32,210 nucleotides of DNA from Acidimicrobiales bacterium (GTDB taxonomy: Bacteria > Actinomycetota > Acidimicrobiia > Acidimicrobiales > RAAP-2). The notes under the pieces were generated by a model, which did no database searches, was not told the DNA's origin, and saw only the letters and a list, made by a program, of their open reading frames with translations. The DNA lies in NCBI GenBank assembly GCA_030039755.1, contig JASHUY010000086.1, forward strand, positions 1 through 32,210, given 5' to 3'. Position numbers and translations under genes: made by a program. Of the stretch, positions 15,382 to 23,455 are shown piece by piece. Positions within the stretch are counted from its first letter, which is position 1, and each line of letters begins with the position of its first letter.

Positions 15382-16394
15382 TGCGCTCCAGCCTGGTGGT
15401 GACCGCCGTCGACAGCCACACCGAGGGCATGCCGACGCGGGTGGTGACGGGAGGTTTCGGGGAGCTGCCGGGAAAGACGATGGCCGACCGGCGTCTCTAC
15501 GTGATGCAAGAACGCGACTCGATCCGCCGGTTCCTCATGCACGAGCCGCGCGGGCACAGCGCGATGTCCGGCGCCATCCTGCAACGTCCCACCCTTGCGG
15601 AGGCCGACGTCGGCGTCGTGTTCATCGAGGTCTCGGGCTGCCTCCCGATGTGCGGGCACGGCACCATCGGTACCGCCACCGTGCTCGTCGAGACCGGGAT
15701 GGTCGAGGTCAAAGAGCCGGTGACCGTCATCCGGTTCGACACGCCGGCGGGTCTGGTCAACGCCTCGGTCGACGTGCACGACGGCCACGCGGCGAGCGTC
15801 AGCATTCGCAACGTCCCCGCCTACTTGCATCTGCGGGACGCGACGGTCGACGTCCCCGGGATCGGCCCGCTCGTCGTGGACCTGGCGTGGGGCGGCAACT
15901 TCTATGCCATCGTGCCTGCCGCCTCCGTCCGTCTCCGCGTCGAGCCGAGCGCGCACGAGAAGCTGATCGAGGCGGGCCTCGCCATCATGAACGCGGTCAA
16001 CGACCAACTCGAGTTCAGCCATCCCGAGCACCCCACGGTCGACTACTGCCGCCATGTGATGCTGACCGAGCCCGGCGACGACGAGTTGTCGGGACGGGCT
16101 GCCACGGCGATCCACCCAGGGTGGTTGGACCGCTCACCGTGCGGGACCGGCACGAGCGCCCGCATGGCGCAGCTCCACGCGCGAGGCGAGCTCGGTCTCG
16201 AGGAGGACTACGTGCACTCGTCGGTCATCGGCTCCCGCTTCGTCGGCCGGCTCCTCGACACCACGAAGGTCGGCGACTTCGAGGCCGTCGTGCCGAGCTT
16301 CCGGGGCAGGGCCTGGATCACCGGGCTGGCGACGTACCTGCTCGACCCCGACGATCCCTACCCGGCGGGCTTCTTGCTCGGCCGGCAGGATTGA
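15381..16394 (+). CDS. 4-hydroxyproline 2-epimerase (proline racemase superfamily, Cys/Cys)
   Basis: 337 residues from the ATG of the TGATG junction. The two catalytic cysteines are present: C91 in PMCGHGTIGTAT and C254 in DRSPCGTGTSARMA. VDSHTEGMPTRVV, FDTPAGLV and VDLAWGGNFYAIV are typical. Cys/Cys members epimerise trans-4-hydroxy-L-proline to cis-4-hydroxy-D-proline, or racemise proline. Position between a DapA-like deaminase and a D-amino-acid dehydrogenase strongly favours the epimerase (LhpA/HypRE role). Its last codons overlap the next gene by four bases (TTGA). Confidence 0.88.
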   Translation: MRSSLVVTAVDSHTEGMPTRVVTGGFGELPGKTMADRRLYVMQERDSIRRFLMHEPRGHSAMSGAILQRPTLAEADVGVVFIEVSGCLPMCGHGTIGTATVLVETGMVEVKEPVTVIRFDTPAGLVNASVDVHDGHAASVSIRNVPAYLHLRDATVDVPGIGPLVVDLAWGGNFYAIVPAASVRLRVEPSAHEKLIEAGLAIMNAVNDQLEFSHPEHPTVDYCRHVMLTEPGDDELSGRAATAIHPGWLDRSPCGTGTSARMAQLHARGELGLEEDYVHSSVIGSRFVGRLLDTTKVGDFEAVVPSFRGRAWITGLATYLLDPDDPYPAGFLLGRQD

Positions 16395-17602
16395 CCGATC
16401 TCTCCGCCCCGGCGTGGGGCGACGAGCTCCCGTCGGGGGCCGACATCGTGGTTGTCGGGGCAGGCATCGTGGGCACCGCCATCGCGGCGCGTCTGGCTGC
16501 GACCGGTGCCGACGTCTGTCTGCTCGAGCGGGCGGGGCCGGCGGCCGGGTCGAGCTCGTCGGGTGAGGGCAACCTGCTCCTCTCGGACAAGCTCCCGGGG
16601 CCCGAGCTCGACTTGGCGATGCGCAGCCTCTCGCTCTGGCACGAGCTCGGAGACGAGGCAGGCGCGCGGATCGAGCTCGAGCGCAAGGGCGGGCTCGTGG
16701 CGGCATGGGACGCGGCGCAGCTCTCTGCGCTCCACGCACTCGCCGACCGCCAAGAGGCCGCCGGTGTGGCGGTCCGGCGTCTCGAGGGCGTCGACCTGGC
16801 CGACGTCGAGCCTCAGCTCAGCCGTCACGTCGCCGGGGCGGTCTTCTACGAAGCGGACAGCCAGGTGCAGCCGGTGCACGCCGTCGCGCACCAGCTGGAG
16901 CGGGCTGTCGCGAACGGCTGCCGGACGGTACGCGGCGCCGAGGCGCTCCGGTGGCGTTCCGGGGTCGAAGGCGCGGCAGTGCTCGAGACGACGTGCGGCT
17001 CCCTGCGCGTCGGCACGGCGGTCGTGAACGCCGCCGGTCCGTGGGCCGGGGAGCTCGCCGCGCGTCTGGGGTCGGACCTCCCGGTCGTCCCGCGCCGGGG
17101 GCACGTGCTGGTGACCGAGCCCGTGGTGTCCGTCACCGCTCACAAGGTCTACGAGGCCGACTACGTGGGATCTATCCACGACGCGGGCGACGGCTGGCAG
17201 TGCTCGAGCGTCGTCGAGTCGACGGCGAGCGGCACGATGCTCCTCGGATCGTCGCGTGAGTTCGTCGCGTGGTCGGCCGCGCCGGCACCCGCGATCGTCG
17301 CCGCCATCGCCGAGCGGGCGATCGCGCTCTTCCCGGGGCTGGCCGGCGTGCGCCTGCTGCGCACCTACATCGGGTTCCGACCGGCCACGCCGGACCGCCT
17401 CCCGGCCATCGGTTGGGACGCAGAGATTCCCCACTTGCTCCACGCGACCGGTCACGAGGGTGCGGGGATCGGCCTGTCCCTGGCCACCGCCGAGGCCGTG
17501 CAGTGCCTCTTCGAAAGGAGGACGCCGCCGGTCGGGTTGGAGGCATTCGACCCGGCCCGCTTCTCGGAGGCGCCGGAACCGACGAAGACGGCACCGACGT
17601 GA
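16391..17602 (+). CDS. FAD-dependent D-amino-acid oxidase-like subunit (D-hydroxyproline dehydrogenase, HcnC/LhpB type)
   Basis: 403 residues. The only sensible start is TTG, giving a four-base TTGA overlap with the epimerase stop; it puts the dinucleotide motif VVVGAGIVGTAIAARLA at residues 21-37. Other family features are SSSGEGNLL, GGLVAAWD, VVNAAGPWAGELAARLG and a C-terminal FAD-contact GFRPATPDRLPAIG...ATGHEGAGIGLSLATAEAV. It should carry FAD and oxidise a D-amino acid, here presumably cis-4-hydroxy-D-proline. It passes electrons to the fused partner encoded next, as in HcnABC-type or heteromeric hydroxyproline dehydrogenases. It overlaps the next gene by four bases (GTGA). TTG initiation is rare in this window and may lower expression. 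Confidence 0.85.
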   Translation: MTDLSAPAWGDELPSGADIVVVGAGIVGTAIAARLAATGADVCLLERAGPAAGSSSSGEGNLLLSDKLPGPELDLAMRSLSLWHELGDEAGARIELERKGGLVAAWDAAQLSALHALADRQEAAGVAVRRLEGVDLADVEPQLSRHVAGAVFYEADSQVQPVHAVAHQLERAVANGCRTVRGAEALRWRSGVEGAAVLETTCGSLRVGTAVVNAAGPWAGELAARLGSDLPVVPRRGHVLVTEPVVSVTAHKVYEADYVGSIHDAGDGWQCSSVVESTASGTMLLGSSREFVAWSAAPAPAIVAAIAERAIALFPGLAGVRLLRTYIGFRPATPDRLPAIGWDAEIPHLLHATGHEGAGIGLSLATAEAVQCLFERRTPPVGLEAFDPARFSEAPEPTKTAPT

Positions 17603-19392
17603 CGCCGCCGGACCTGGCGTTCACCTTCGACGGCCGGCCACTTGCAGCGCGACCCGGCGCCAGCGTGGCCTCGGCCCTCTTGGCGAACGGGATCCGGACC
17701 TGGCGCCACACCCGCACGCTCGGTGAGGGGCGGGGCCTCCTCTGCGGCATCGGCAGCTGCTTCGATTGCCTCGTCGACGTCCGTACCGACACGGGAACCG
17801 AGCGCGCGGTGCGGGCGTGCGTCACCAGCCTGCAGGGCGGCGACGCCGTGTCCACGTCGGAGTCGATGGGCGCGAGCCGAACCGAGGTGCGTGCAGCGGT
17901 TCACGCAGGGATGCCCGCCGGCGTTCTGCGAGCCGACGTCCTCGTGGTGGGGGGCGGCCCGGCCGGGTTGGCGGCTGCCGAGGGCGCGATCGAGGGCGGG
18001 GTCTCGGTCGTGCTGGTGGACAACGCCGCGCGTCTCGGTGGCCAGCTCATGCGCCAGCCGTCGTCGGACTCGGGCGGCTCGTGCCCCCCTCTCAGCCCGT
18101 GGTTGGCCGCCCGCCATCCGAGGCTCGCCGCTGCGGCGGAGCTCGCCGGTGCGCCGGGGCTCGCCGGTGCGCCGGGGCTGACGATCGCAACGGGAGCGGG
18201 GATCTGGCAGCTGCGCGCCGGGAAGCACTGCGTCGTCGCATGGTTGGAGGACGGCCTGATGGTCGAGGCCACCGCCGTCGTGCTCGCCCCCGGTGCCACG
18301 GAGCTCGTCGCTCCGTTCCCCGGTTGGGAGCTTCCCGGCGTGGTCACGGCCGGTGCCGCCCAGTCCCTGCTCAAGGCGCACGGCCAGCTGATCGGCCGCC
18401 GCGTGCTCGTGTCCGGGTCGGGGCCTTTCCTCTTCCCCGTCGCCGCCGGCCTCGCTGACGCCGGCGCCAAGGTCGTCGCCGTGGTCGAGGCGCTCCCCGC
18501 TCGCGGGCTGGCGCCGATGGTCGCCGCACTGGCCCGACATCGCGACAAGGCGACGGAGGCGGCGACGTACGCCGTCGCGCTGGTCCGGCGGGGCGTTCCG
18601 GTCCGCACCGGCCTGATGGTGGCCCGCTGCGAGGCGGGACCCGACGGAGCGGTCAGCCGGGCGGTGGTCGTCCCGACCGGGGAGGCGGGCGGTGAAGGGC
18701 GACGGGATGCCGGTCGCGCACTGGTCTCCGACCGCGCACGGGTCTACGACGTGGACGCCGTGTGCACCTCGTTCGGGTTCGTCCCGCGCCTCGAGCTCGC
18801 CCGGCAGCTGGGAGTGGCGGAGGAGGTTCGTCCGGGACAGACGTTCGCCGGGATCCGGTGCGACGAGGGCCAGGCCACCTCCCTCGCCGGCGTCTTCGCC
18901 GCAGGTGAGGTGACCGGCATTGCCGGCGGAGAGGTGGCCGCGCTCGGGGGAGCCGTGGCAGGAGCCGCCGCCGCCGCGTACTGCCTGGGCCGCGATCCGC
19001 GTGGAGGTGAGGGCGACCCCCGGGGCGCGCCGGCGGGTCGGCGCGTGCTCCGAGCGCGGCGGTTCGCCGAGCGCGTCGGTCTCGTCTACCGGACAGCAGT
19101 GCCGCTCGGGGTCATCGGCGATGGGACGGTGGTGTGCAGGTGCGAGGACGTGCGGGCGGGCACGGTCCGCGCGGCGCTCGATGCCGGAGCCGCGTCGTCG
19201 AGAGAGGTGCGCAACGCGACGCGTTGCGGGATGGGCTACTGCCAGGGGAGGACGTGCGGACCTGTGGTCCAGTTGCTCCTGGCCGAGGCACTCCGCACGA
19301 CGCCTGCCGCGGTAGGCGACCTGCAGAAGCGGCCGGTCGCGACGCCAGTGCGATTGGAGCTGGTCGCAAGGGGTGCAGGGCCGCCGGCCTGA
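17599..19392 (+). CDS. Fused HcnA-HcnB subunit of a D-hydroxyproline-type dehydrogenase
   Basis: 597 residues from the GTG overlapping the oxidase stop. Residues 1-95 are an HcnA-like [2Fe-2S] domain with ligands C49, C54, C57 (CGIGSCFDC) and C74. Residues 112 to about 470 are an HcnB-like FAD/NAD(P)-binding oxidoreductase with GGGPAG at 118-123, GRRVLVSGSGPFLFPVAAGLA for the second nucleotide, and AGVFAAGEVTGIAGG. The C-terminus is a BFD-like [2Fe-2S] domain with C513, C515, C543 and C548 (CRC...CGMGYC). HcnA and HcnB are usually separate small and large subunits; here one chain replaces both, as in the alpha subunit of heterotetrameric sarcosine oxidases. It should relay electrons from the preceding FAD subunit. 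An exact 18-bp duplication lies within it. Membrane spans are absent. Confidence 0.87.
   Translation: MTPPDLAFTFDGRPLAARPGASVASALLANGIRTWRHTRTLGEGRGLLCGIGSCFDCLVDVRTDTGTERAVRACVTSLQGGDAVSTSESMGASRTEVRAAVHAGMPAGVLRADVLVVGGGPAGLAAAEGAIEGGVSVVLVDNAARLGGQLMRQPSSDSGGSCPPLSPWLAARHPRLAAAAELAGAPGLAGAPGLTIATGAGIWQLRAGKHCVVAWLEDGLMVEATAVVLAPGATELVAPFPGWELPGVVTAGAAQSLLKAHGQLIGRRVLVSGSGPFLFPVAAGLADAGAKVVAVVEALPARGLAPMVAALARHRDKATEAATYAVALVRRGVPVRTGLMVARCEAGPDGAVSRAVVVPTGEAGGEGRRDAGRALVSDRARVYDVDAVCTSFGFVPRLELARQLGVAEEVRPGQTFAGIRCDEGQATSLAGVFAAGEVTGIAGGEVAALGGAVAGAAAAAYCLGRDPRGGEGDPRGAPAGRRVLRARRFAERVGLVYRTAVPLGVIGDGTVVCRCEDVRAGTVRAALDAGAASSREVRNATRCGMGYCQGRTCGPVVQLLLAEALRTTPAAVGDLQKRPVATPVRLELVARGAGPPA
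18141..18176. repeat. Exact 18-bp tandem duplication inside the fused dehydrogenase gene
   Basis: GCTCGCCGGTGCGCCGGG occurs twice in succession, encoding the repeated hexapeptide LAGAPG in a surface-type linker (ELAGAPGLAGAPGLTIATG). It is in frame and looks like a recent slippage event. Confidence 0.9.
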
Positions 19393-19425
19393 TCCCGCTG
19401 GCGTCCAGGCCGCAATGCTGGTGAT

Positions 19426-19439
19426 CCGTCAATTGTCGG
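19426..19439. promoter_or_regulatory. Near-palindrome CCGTCAATTGTCGG upstream of the pucR-like gene
   Basis: A 14-base inverted repeat (CCGnCAATTGnCGG, one mismatched pair) lies 67 bases before the regulator's GTG, in the 114-base gap after the dehydrogenase gene. It is a candidate operator, possibly for autoregulation. No binding evidence exists. Confidence 0.35.
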
Positions 19440-19506
19440 ACGCCATGGCCGGAACATCGCGCTCGCGTCTAGATTCGCTCCCTGTCAGCACACGGTCGGG
19501 ACGGCA

Positions 19507-20754
19507 GTGAGGGAGTGGGAAAGGGTGGCGTCAGACCTGCAGCTCCTCGTGGACCAGGTGTCCAGCCGAATCGGAGCCGCCGCGGTTCTCGAGGACCACG
19601 AGCAGCGCACCATCGTCCACTCGAGCCAAGCCGGGCGGATCGATTCAGTCCGACGTGACTCGATCCTCCACCGGACGACGTCACCGGAACTGATGGCGTG
19701 GTTCCGCAGCTTCGGGATCACCACGTGCCGGGACATCGTCCGGATCCCTGCAAACCCGACGCTGGAGATCCTCCCCCGGGTGTGCGCGCCGGTCCGCTAC
19801 CGCGGCCGGCTGCTCGGGTTCCTCTGGCTGATCGACGCCGACGAGTCGTTCTCGACCGCGGAGCTGGGTGTGGTGGAGAAGGCCTCCGAACACGCGGCCC
19901 TCCTGCTCTACGAGGAGCGCTTGGCGGAGCGCTTGGTGGGCCAGGCGTTGACCCACCTGCTGTCGCCGTCCGAGGAGCTGCGCGAAGCGGCGGCGATGCA
20001 GCTCGTGGACCAGTCCCTCGCGCGCGACGGCGAACCCACGGTGGTCGTGGTCGTCCAGCCGTTCGCCGACACCGCCGATCTGCGGATCGCGATCGACGAA
20101 GCGCTCTTCGACGTCGCCTGGGGCGCGCCACCGGGTTCGCTGCTTCGACTCACGCAAGCCGACCATGGCGTCCTGCTTGTGCAACTGGCGGACGTGGCAG
20201 ACGACAAGATCGCCGAGGTCTTGGCGCACGCCTGCCGAGAGCGTCTCGAGCGGCGGGTGGCGGGGGCGCTCGCGGGCGGGGCTCGGGTGGTCGCGACCAT
20301 GGGCGATCCCCAGACCGATCTGACCAAGGTCGTCACCTCCTACCGCCAGGCACGCCAGGCGATGAGGGTGGCGAGCACGATCCCGCAGATGGGCGACGTG
20401 GTGCGGTGGCGTGATCTCGGCGTGTTCCGCGCCCTCGTGCAGTTGCCGAACAGAGAGGCCGTGGCGTCTGCGATCGATCCCCGGGTGAGCGCCCTCCTGC
20501 GCTCGGGCGACGACGCCCTCGTCGCGACCCTCGAGACGTACCTGGACCTCGCGTGCGACGCCAGGGCGACGGCCTCGCACCTGCACCTTCACCGGGGGAC
20601 CCTCTACTATCGGCTCGAGAAGACGGCCCGGCTGACCGGGATCGACATGAGCAACGGCTACGACCGGCTTTCGGTGCATCTCGGCCTCAAGCTGGCCCGG
20701 CTGGCGGGCCAACCTGTCCCAGGTCGTCCGGTGCACCTCTCGAGCACCACATAG
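19507..20754 (+). CDS. PucR/CdaR-family transcriptional regulator
   Basis: 415 residues from a GTG start. The N-terminal part (about residues 10-140) resembles a GAF-like sensor (AAVLEDHEQRTIVHSS, PVRYRGRLLGFLWLID). The middle holds the GGDEF-like CdaR segment (VVATMGDPQTDLTKVVTSYRQARQAM), and the C-terminus is the PucR HTH_30 helix-turn-helix (YLDLACDARATASHLHLHRGTLYYRLEKTARLTG). Relatives regulate purine, proline, sugar-acid and amino-acid use, usually as ligand-responsive activators. It sits between the hydroxyproline operon and the amidohydrolase-transporter block, so it could control both. The ligand is unknown. Confidence 0.88.
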   Translation: MREWERVASDLQLLVDQVSSRIGAAAVLEDHEQRTIVHSSQAGRIDSVRRDSILHRTTSPELMAWFRSFGITTCRDIVRIPANPTLEILPRVCAPVRYRGRLLGFLWLIDADESFSTAELGVVEKASEHAALLLYEERLAERLVGQALTHLLSPSEELREAAAMQLVDQSLARDGEPTVVVVVQPFADTADLRIAIDEALFDVAWGAPPGSLLRLTQADHGVLLVQLADVADDKIAEVLAHACRERLERRVAGALAGGARVVATMGDPQTDLTKVVTSYRQARQAMRVASTIPQMGDVVRWRDLGVFRALVQLPNREAVASAIDPRVSALLRSGDDALVATLETYLDLACDARATASHLHLHRGTLYYRLEKTARLTGIDMSNGYDRLSVHLGLKLARLAGQPVPGRPVHLSSTT

Positions 20755-20827
20755 GCCCCGGGGCATTGCGCTCGCGCGGCGGCGACGGATGCGGCACGTC
20801 GCAGAGAACCACTGTCGAGATCTGAAC

Positions 20828-20833
20828 AAGGAG
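20828..20833 (+). promoter_or_regulatory. Shine-Dalgarno AAGGAG deciding the amidohydrolase start
   Basis: AAGGAG lies six bases before GTG 20840. An in-frame ATG 17 codons further upstream has no comparable site and its added residues do not look like the family N-terminus, so the GTG is preferred. Confidence 0.75.
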
Positions 20834-20839
20834 TCTGAG

Positions 20840-22084
20840 GTGAAGGGAAGCGACGTCATCATCCTGAGCGAGGCAATGGTGATCACCGCGACGGGGACCG
20901 AGCCGTTCGAGGGTTCCGTCGTGGTCGAGGGCGATCGGATCGTCGACGTCGTCGAAGGTCACGGCGGCGCGCCGGGAGATGCCAAGGTCTATCGGCTCGC
21001 GGGACGCAGCCTGGTCCCGGGACTGATCGACGCCCATGTGCACGCGACCGCGGTCGACGCCAACCTCTCAGAACAGGGAAGGCAACGCTACGAGAGCGAA
21101 GTCGCGGTCCTCGCGGGAGTCTCGCTGGAGAGAATGCTGGCCCGGGGGTTCACCACCGTACGGGATGCCGGAGGCGCCGACGCAGGGTTCCGGCGGGCGA
21201 TCGAGAAGGGCGTCATCGCCGGACCCCGACTTCTCGTTTCGGGTCGCCCGCTCACTCAGACCGGAGGGCACGGGGACCAGCGACTGCCCACCGAGAGCGG
21301 GGCCCTCGGGGGGTGTGGGCCCAACGTCGGCATGATCCATTCGGTCGCTGACGGACCGGACGAGGTGCGCCGGGCGGCCCGGGAGGAGCTGCGGCGCGGG
21401 GCGAACCAGATCAAGGTCATGGCAGGAGGCGGCGTCGTGTCGCCGACCGACAAGCTCGAGTCGATCCAGTACTCCCTGGAGGAGCTGAGTGCGGCCGTCG
21501 CCGCGGCCGTCGCCGCGGGAACCTATGTGCTCGCGCACGCCTACACGCCCCAAGCCATCCAAGTGTGCGTGGAAGCGGGCATCCGCTCGATCGAGCATGG
21601 CAACCTGCTCGACGAACCGACGGCAAAGCTCATGGCCGACCACGGCACGTTCCTCGTCCCGACGCTCGTGACCTACGAGAAGCTGCACCAAGAAGGCGAG
21701 AAGTACGGAATCAACAAAGAGAGCTTGGACAAGCTCGAACGCGTGGTGGACGCCGGTCTCGAGAGTCTGCGCATCGCGGCGGCAGCCGGAGTGAAGATCG
21801 CCTCGGGGTCGGACCTCCTCGGGCCGATGCGGCGGTACCAGGGAGAGGAGATCGGCATCAAGGCTCGAGCCCTCTCTCCCATGGGTGCGATCATCGCCGC
21901 GACGCGCACCAACGCTGAGCTGCTCGGCCTGGAGGGAAGCGTCGGCACGATCGAGCCCGGAAAGATCGCAGACCTGGTCGCCGGCAGCGGCAATGTCCTC
22001 GACGATCCGGGGCTGCTCGGGCGGGCGGACGGGATCGCGTTGGTGATGCGGGCCGGCAGTGTGATGCACGACCACATCACGTAG
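20840..22084 (+). CDS. Binuclear metal amidohydrolase, prolidase-like (cog1228 type)
   Basis: 414 residues. It has all metal and catalytic residues of the amidohydrolase superfamily with a carboxylated lysine: H66 and H68 (DAHVHA), K192 (NQIKVMAGGG), H233 (VLAHAYTP), H253 (IEHGN) and D325 (SGSDLLGP). The N- and C-terminal beta-sandwich parts (VITATGTEPFEGSVVVEGDR and GTIEPGKIADLVAG) are typical. This branch includes enzymes related to imidazolonepropionase and a set of prolidases reported to cleave Xaa-Pro and Xaa-hydroxyproline dipeptides. The latter would fit this island well, but it is inference. No signal peptide is visible, so it should act in the cytoplasm. It follows the PucR-like gene by 85 bases. 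Confidence 0.82.
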   Translation: MKGSDVIILSEAMVITATGTEPFEGSVVVEGDRIVDVVEGHGGAPGDAKVYRLAGRSLVPGLIDAHVHATAVDANLSEQGRQRYESEVAVLAGVSLERMLARGFTTVRDAGGADAGFRRAIEKGVIAGPRLLVSGRPLTQTGGHGDQRLPTESGALGGCGPNVGMIHSVADGPDEVRRAAREELRRGANQIKVMAGGGVVSPTDKLESIQYSLEELSAAVAAAVAAGTYVLAHAYTPQAIQVCVEAGIRSIEHGNLLDEPTAKLMADHGTFLVPTLVTYEKLHQEGEKYGINKESLDKLERVVDAGLESLRIAAAAGVKIASGSDLLGPMRRYQGEEIGIKARALSPMGAIIAATRTNAELLGLEGSVGTIEPGKIADLVAGSGNVLDDPGLLGRADGIALVMRAGSVMHDHIT

Positions 22085-22363
22085 GCCCCATCACGTAGGC
22101 CTCGTGCACCCAGGCCCCGTCGACCAGGGACGCGTGCGGCCACCCCACCTCGTCGTCGCCCCGCGTGCGGACGAACGAGCCTCTGGACAGATGTTCCATG
22201 ACTCCTGCCGCAGATTACGACGATTGTCGATGGCCCTTTCCGCAACGCGACCGTTATAACCGAGAGGTCGGAGCAGGGGAACGTCACTGCTTGCAGACCA
22301 AGTGTGGGTACGGAGCAACAACGAGCCGTAGACCGATCGTCGGTCGAGAGAGAGGGGGGCGAG
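22085..22363. promoter_or_regulatory. Promoter region before the sugar-type ABC operon
   Basis: A 279-base spacer. It opens with a 13-bp direct repeat CATCACGTAGGCC (22075-22087 and 22089-22101) that duplicates the stop region of the amidohydrolase gene. Further on are an inverted repeat CGAC-GATT-GTCG (22218-22229) and a TATAAC -10-like hexamer inside the palindrome GTTATAAC (22253-22260). A purine-rich site (GAGAGAGGGGGG) precedes the ATG. No -35 at proper spacing is clear. Confidence 0.45.
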
Positions 22364-23392
22364 ATGGACGTCACCGGACGTGCGTTGCGGATGGCGGGGG
22401 CGGTGATCGTGCTCGCGGGGATCGGGGCGGCGCTGCCCGCGCTCTCACAGGCCGCTACTGCGAGCAGCAAGTCGAGCAAGGCCATCCACATGGCTTTCTT
22501 CGGGTACTCGTCGGCGAACGCGTACACCCAGGCGGCGCTGCTGGGGGTTCACGACGTCGCGAGCAAATACGGCGCCTCGGTCACGTTCTACTCCCCGACA
22601 GCGACAGCGACAAAGCAGGCGGCGCAAGTGGAGGATGCCGCGACGTCTGGCAAGTTCAACGCCATGGTCGTGTATTCGGTGTCGGGTGATGCCGTCGTCC
22701 CCGGCGTGAAGGAGGCCATCGCCAAGGGTATCAAGGTGGTTGCAGACTTCGTGGCGATCGGGCCGACAATCAACGACGTCAAGCCCCAGGTGAAGGGCCT
22801 CTCAGGAAGTGTCATCGTCCCGATCAACGAGACCGGGACTGCTTCGGGTGACCTGGTCGTGAAGGCGTGCCATGGTGTCAACCCGTGTCACGTCGAGTAC
22901 CTCACCGGGACAGAGAAGCTCCCGCTGACAGTCGACCGTACCGACCATTTCATGGCGGTGGTCAAGACGCACTCGAACATCGACATTGTGGGAACCACCA
23001 CAGGTGGCTACACATCGAGCAAGGGATACGCGGCGGGCGAGGACACCCTGTCGGCGCATCCGACAGTCAACGTGATCGCCTCACCGGCTGATCAGGCGAT
23101 CGTGGGCGTGGAGGAGGCGGTCAGCAAGGCCGGCGATCTGAAGAAGATCAAGCTCGTCGGCGGCGGGGGCACCTACCAGGCCATCGCCGGCATCAGGAGC
23201 GGGGACTGGTTCGGCACCGTGAACTACTGCCCGACCAGCGAAGCTGAGCGGGCCACCCAGATCGACATCGATGCCGTCCTGGGTGTGAAGGTGGCGACCC
23301 CCGACGTCAACAGCCTGACTCTTTGCGGAGCTCCAATCGAGCTGACCAAGACAAACGTCGGCTCGTACAAGGGAGAGTGGACGGCCGGGTGA
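22364..23392 (+). CDS. Ribose/simple-sugar-type ABC substrate-binding protein
   Basis: 342 residues from the ATG after a GA-rich site. A Sec signal peptide (AGAVIVLAGIGAALPALSQAATA) is followed by a Ser/Lys linker and then a Peripla_BP_4 (RbsB-like) domain: IHMAFFGYSSANAYTQAALLGVHDVASKYGA, an internal repeat of Rossmann-like halves, and VIASPADQAIVGVEEAV. There is no lipobox. It delivers a ligand to the transporter encoded next. Family members bind pentoses, autoinducer-2, nucleosides, polyols and other small molecules, so the name does not fix the ligand. Codon use seems slightly less G+C-biased than in the hydroxyproline operon. Confidence 0.85.
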   Translation: MDVTGRALRMAGAVIVLAGIGAALPALSQAATASSKSSKAIHMAFFGYSSANAYTQAALLGVHDVASKYGASVTFYSPTATATKQAAQVEDAATSGKFNAMVVYSVSGDAVVPGVKEAIAKGIKVVADFVAIGPTINDVKPQVKGLSGSVIVPINETGTASGDLVVKACHGVNPCHVEYLTGTEKLPLTVDRTDHFMAVVKTHSNIDIVGTTTGGYTSSKGYAAGEDTLSAHPTVNVIASPADQAIVGVEEAVSKAGDLKKIKLVGGGGTYQAIAGIRSGDWFGTVNYCPTSEAERATQIDIDAVLGVKVATPDVNSLTLCGAPIELTKTNVGSYKGEWTAG

Positions 23393-23455
23393 GGTTTCGG
23401 CAGTTCGGAGGCGGACGGTCAACCCCTCTGCATCAGCGTCACCGCCCGGCACGCC

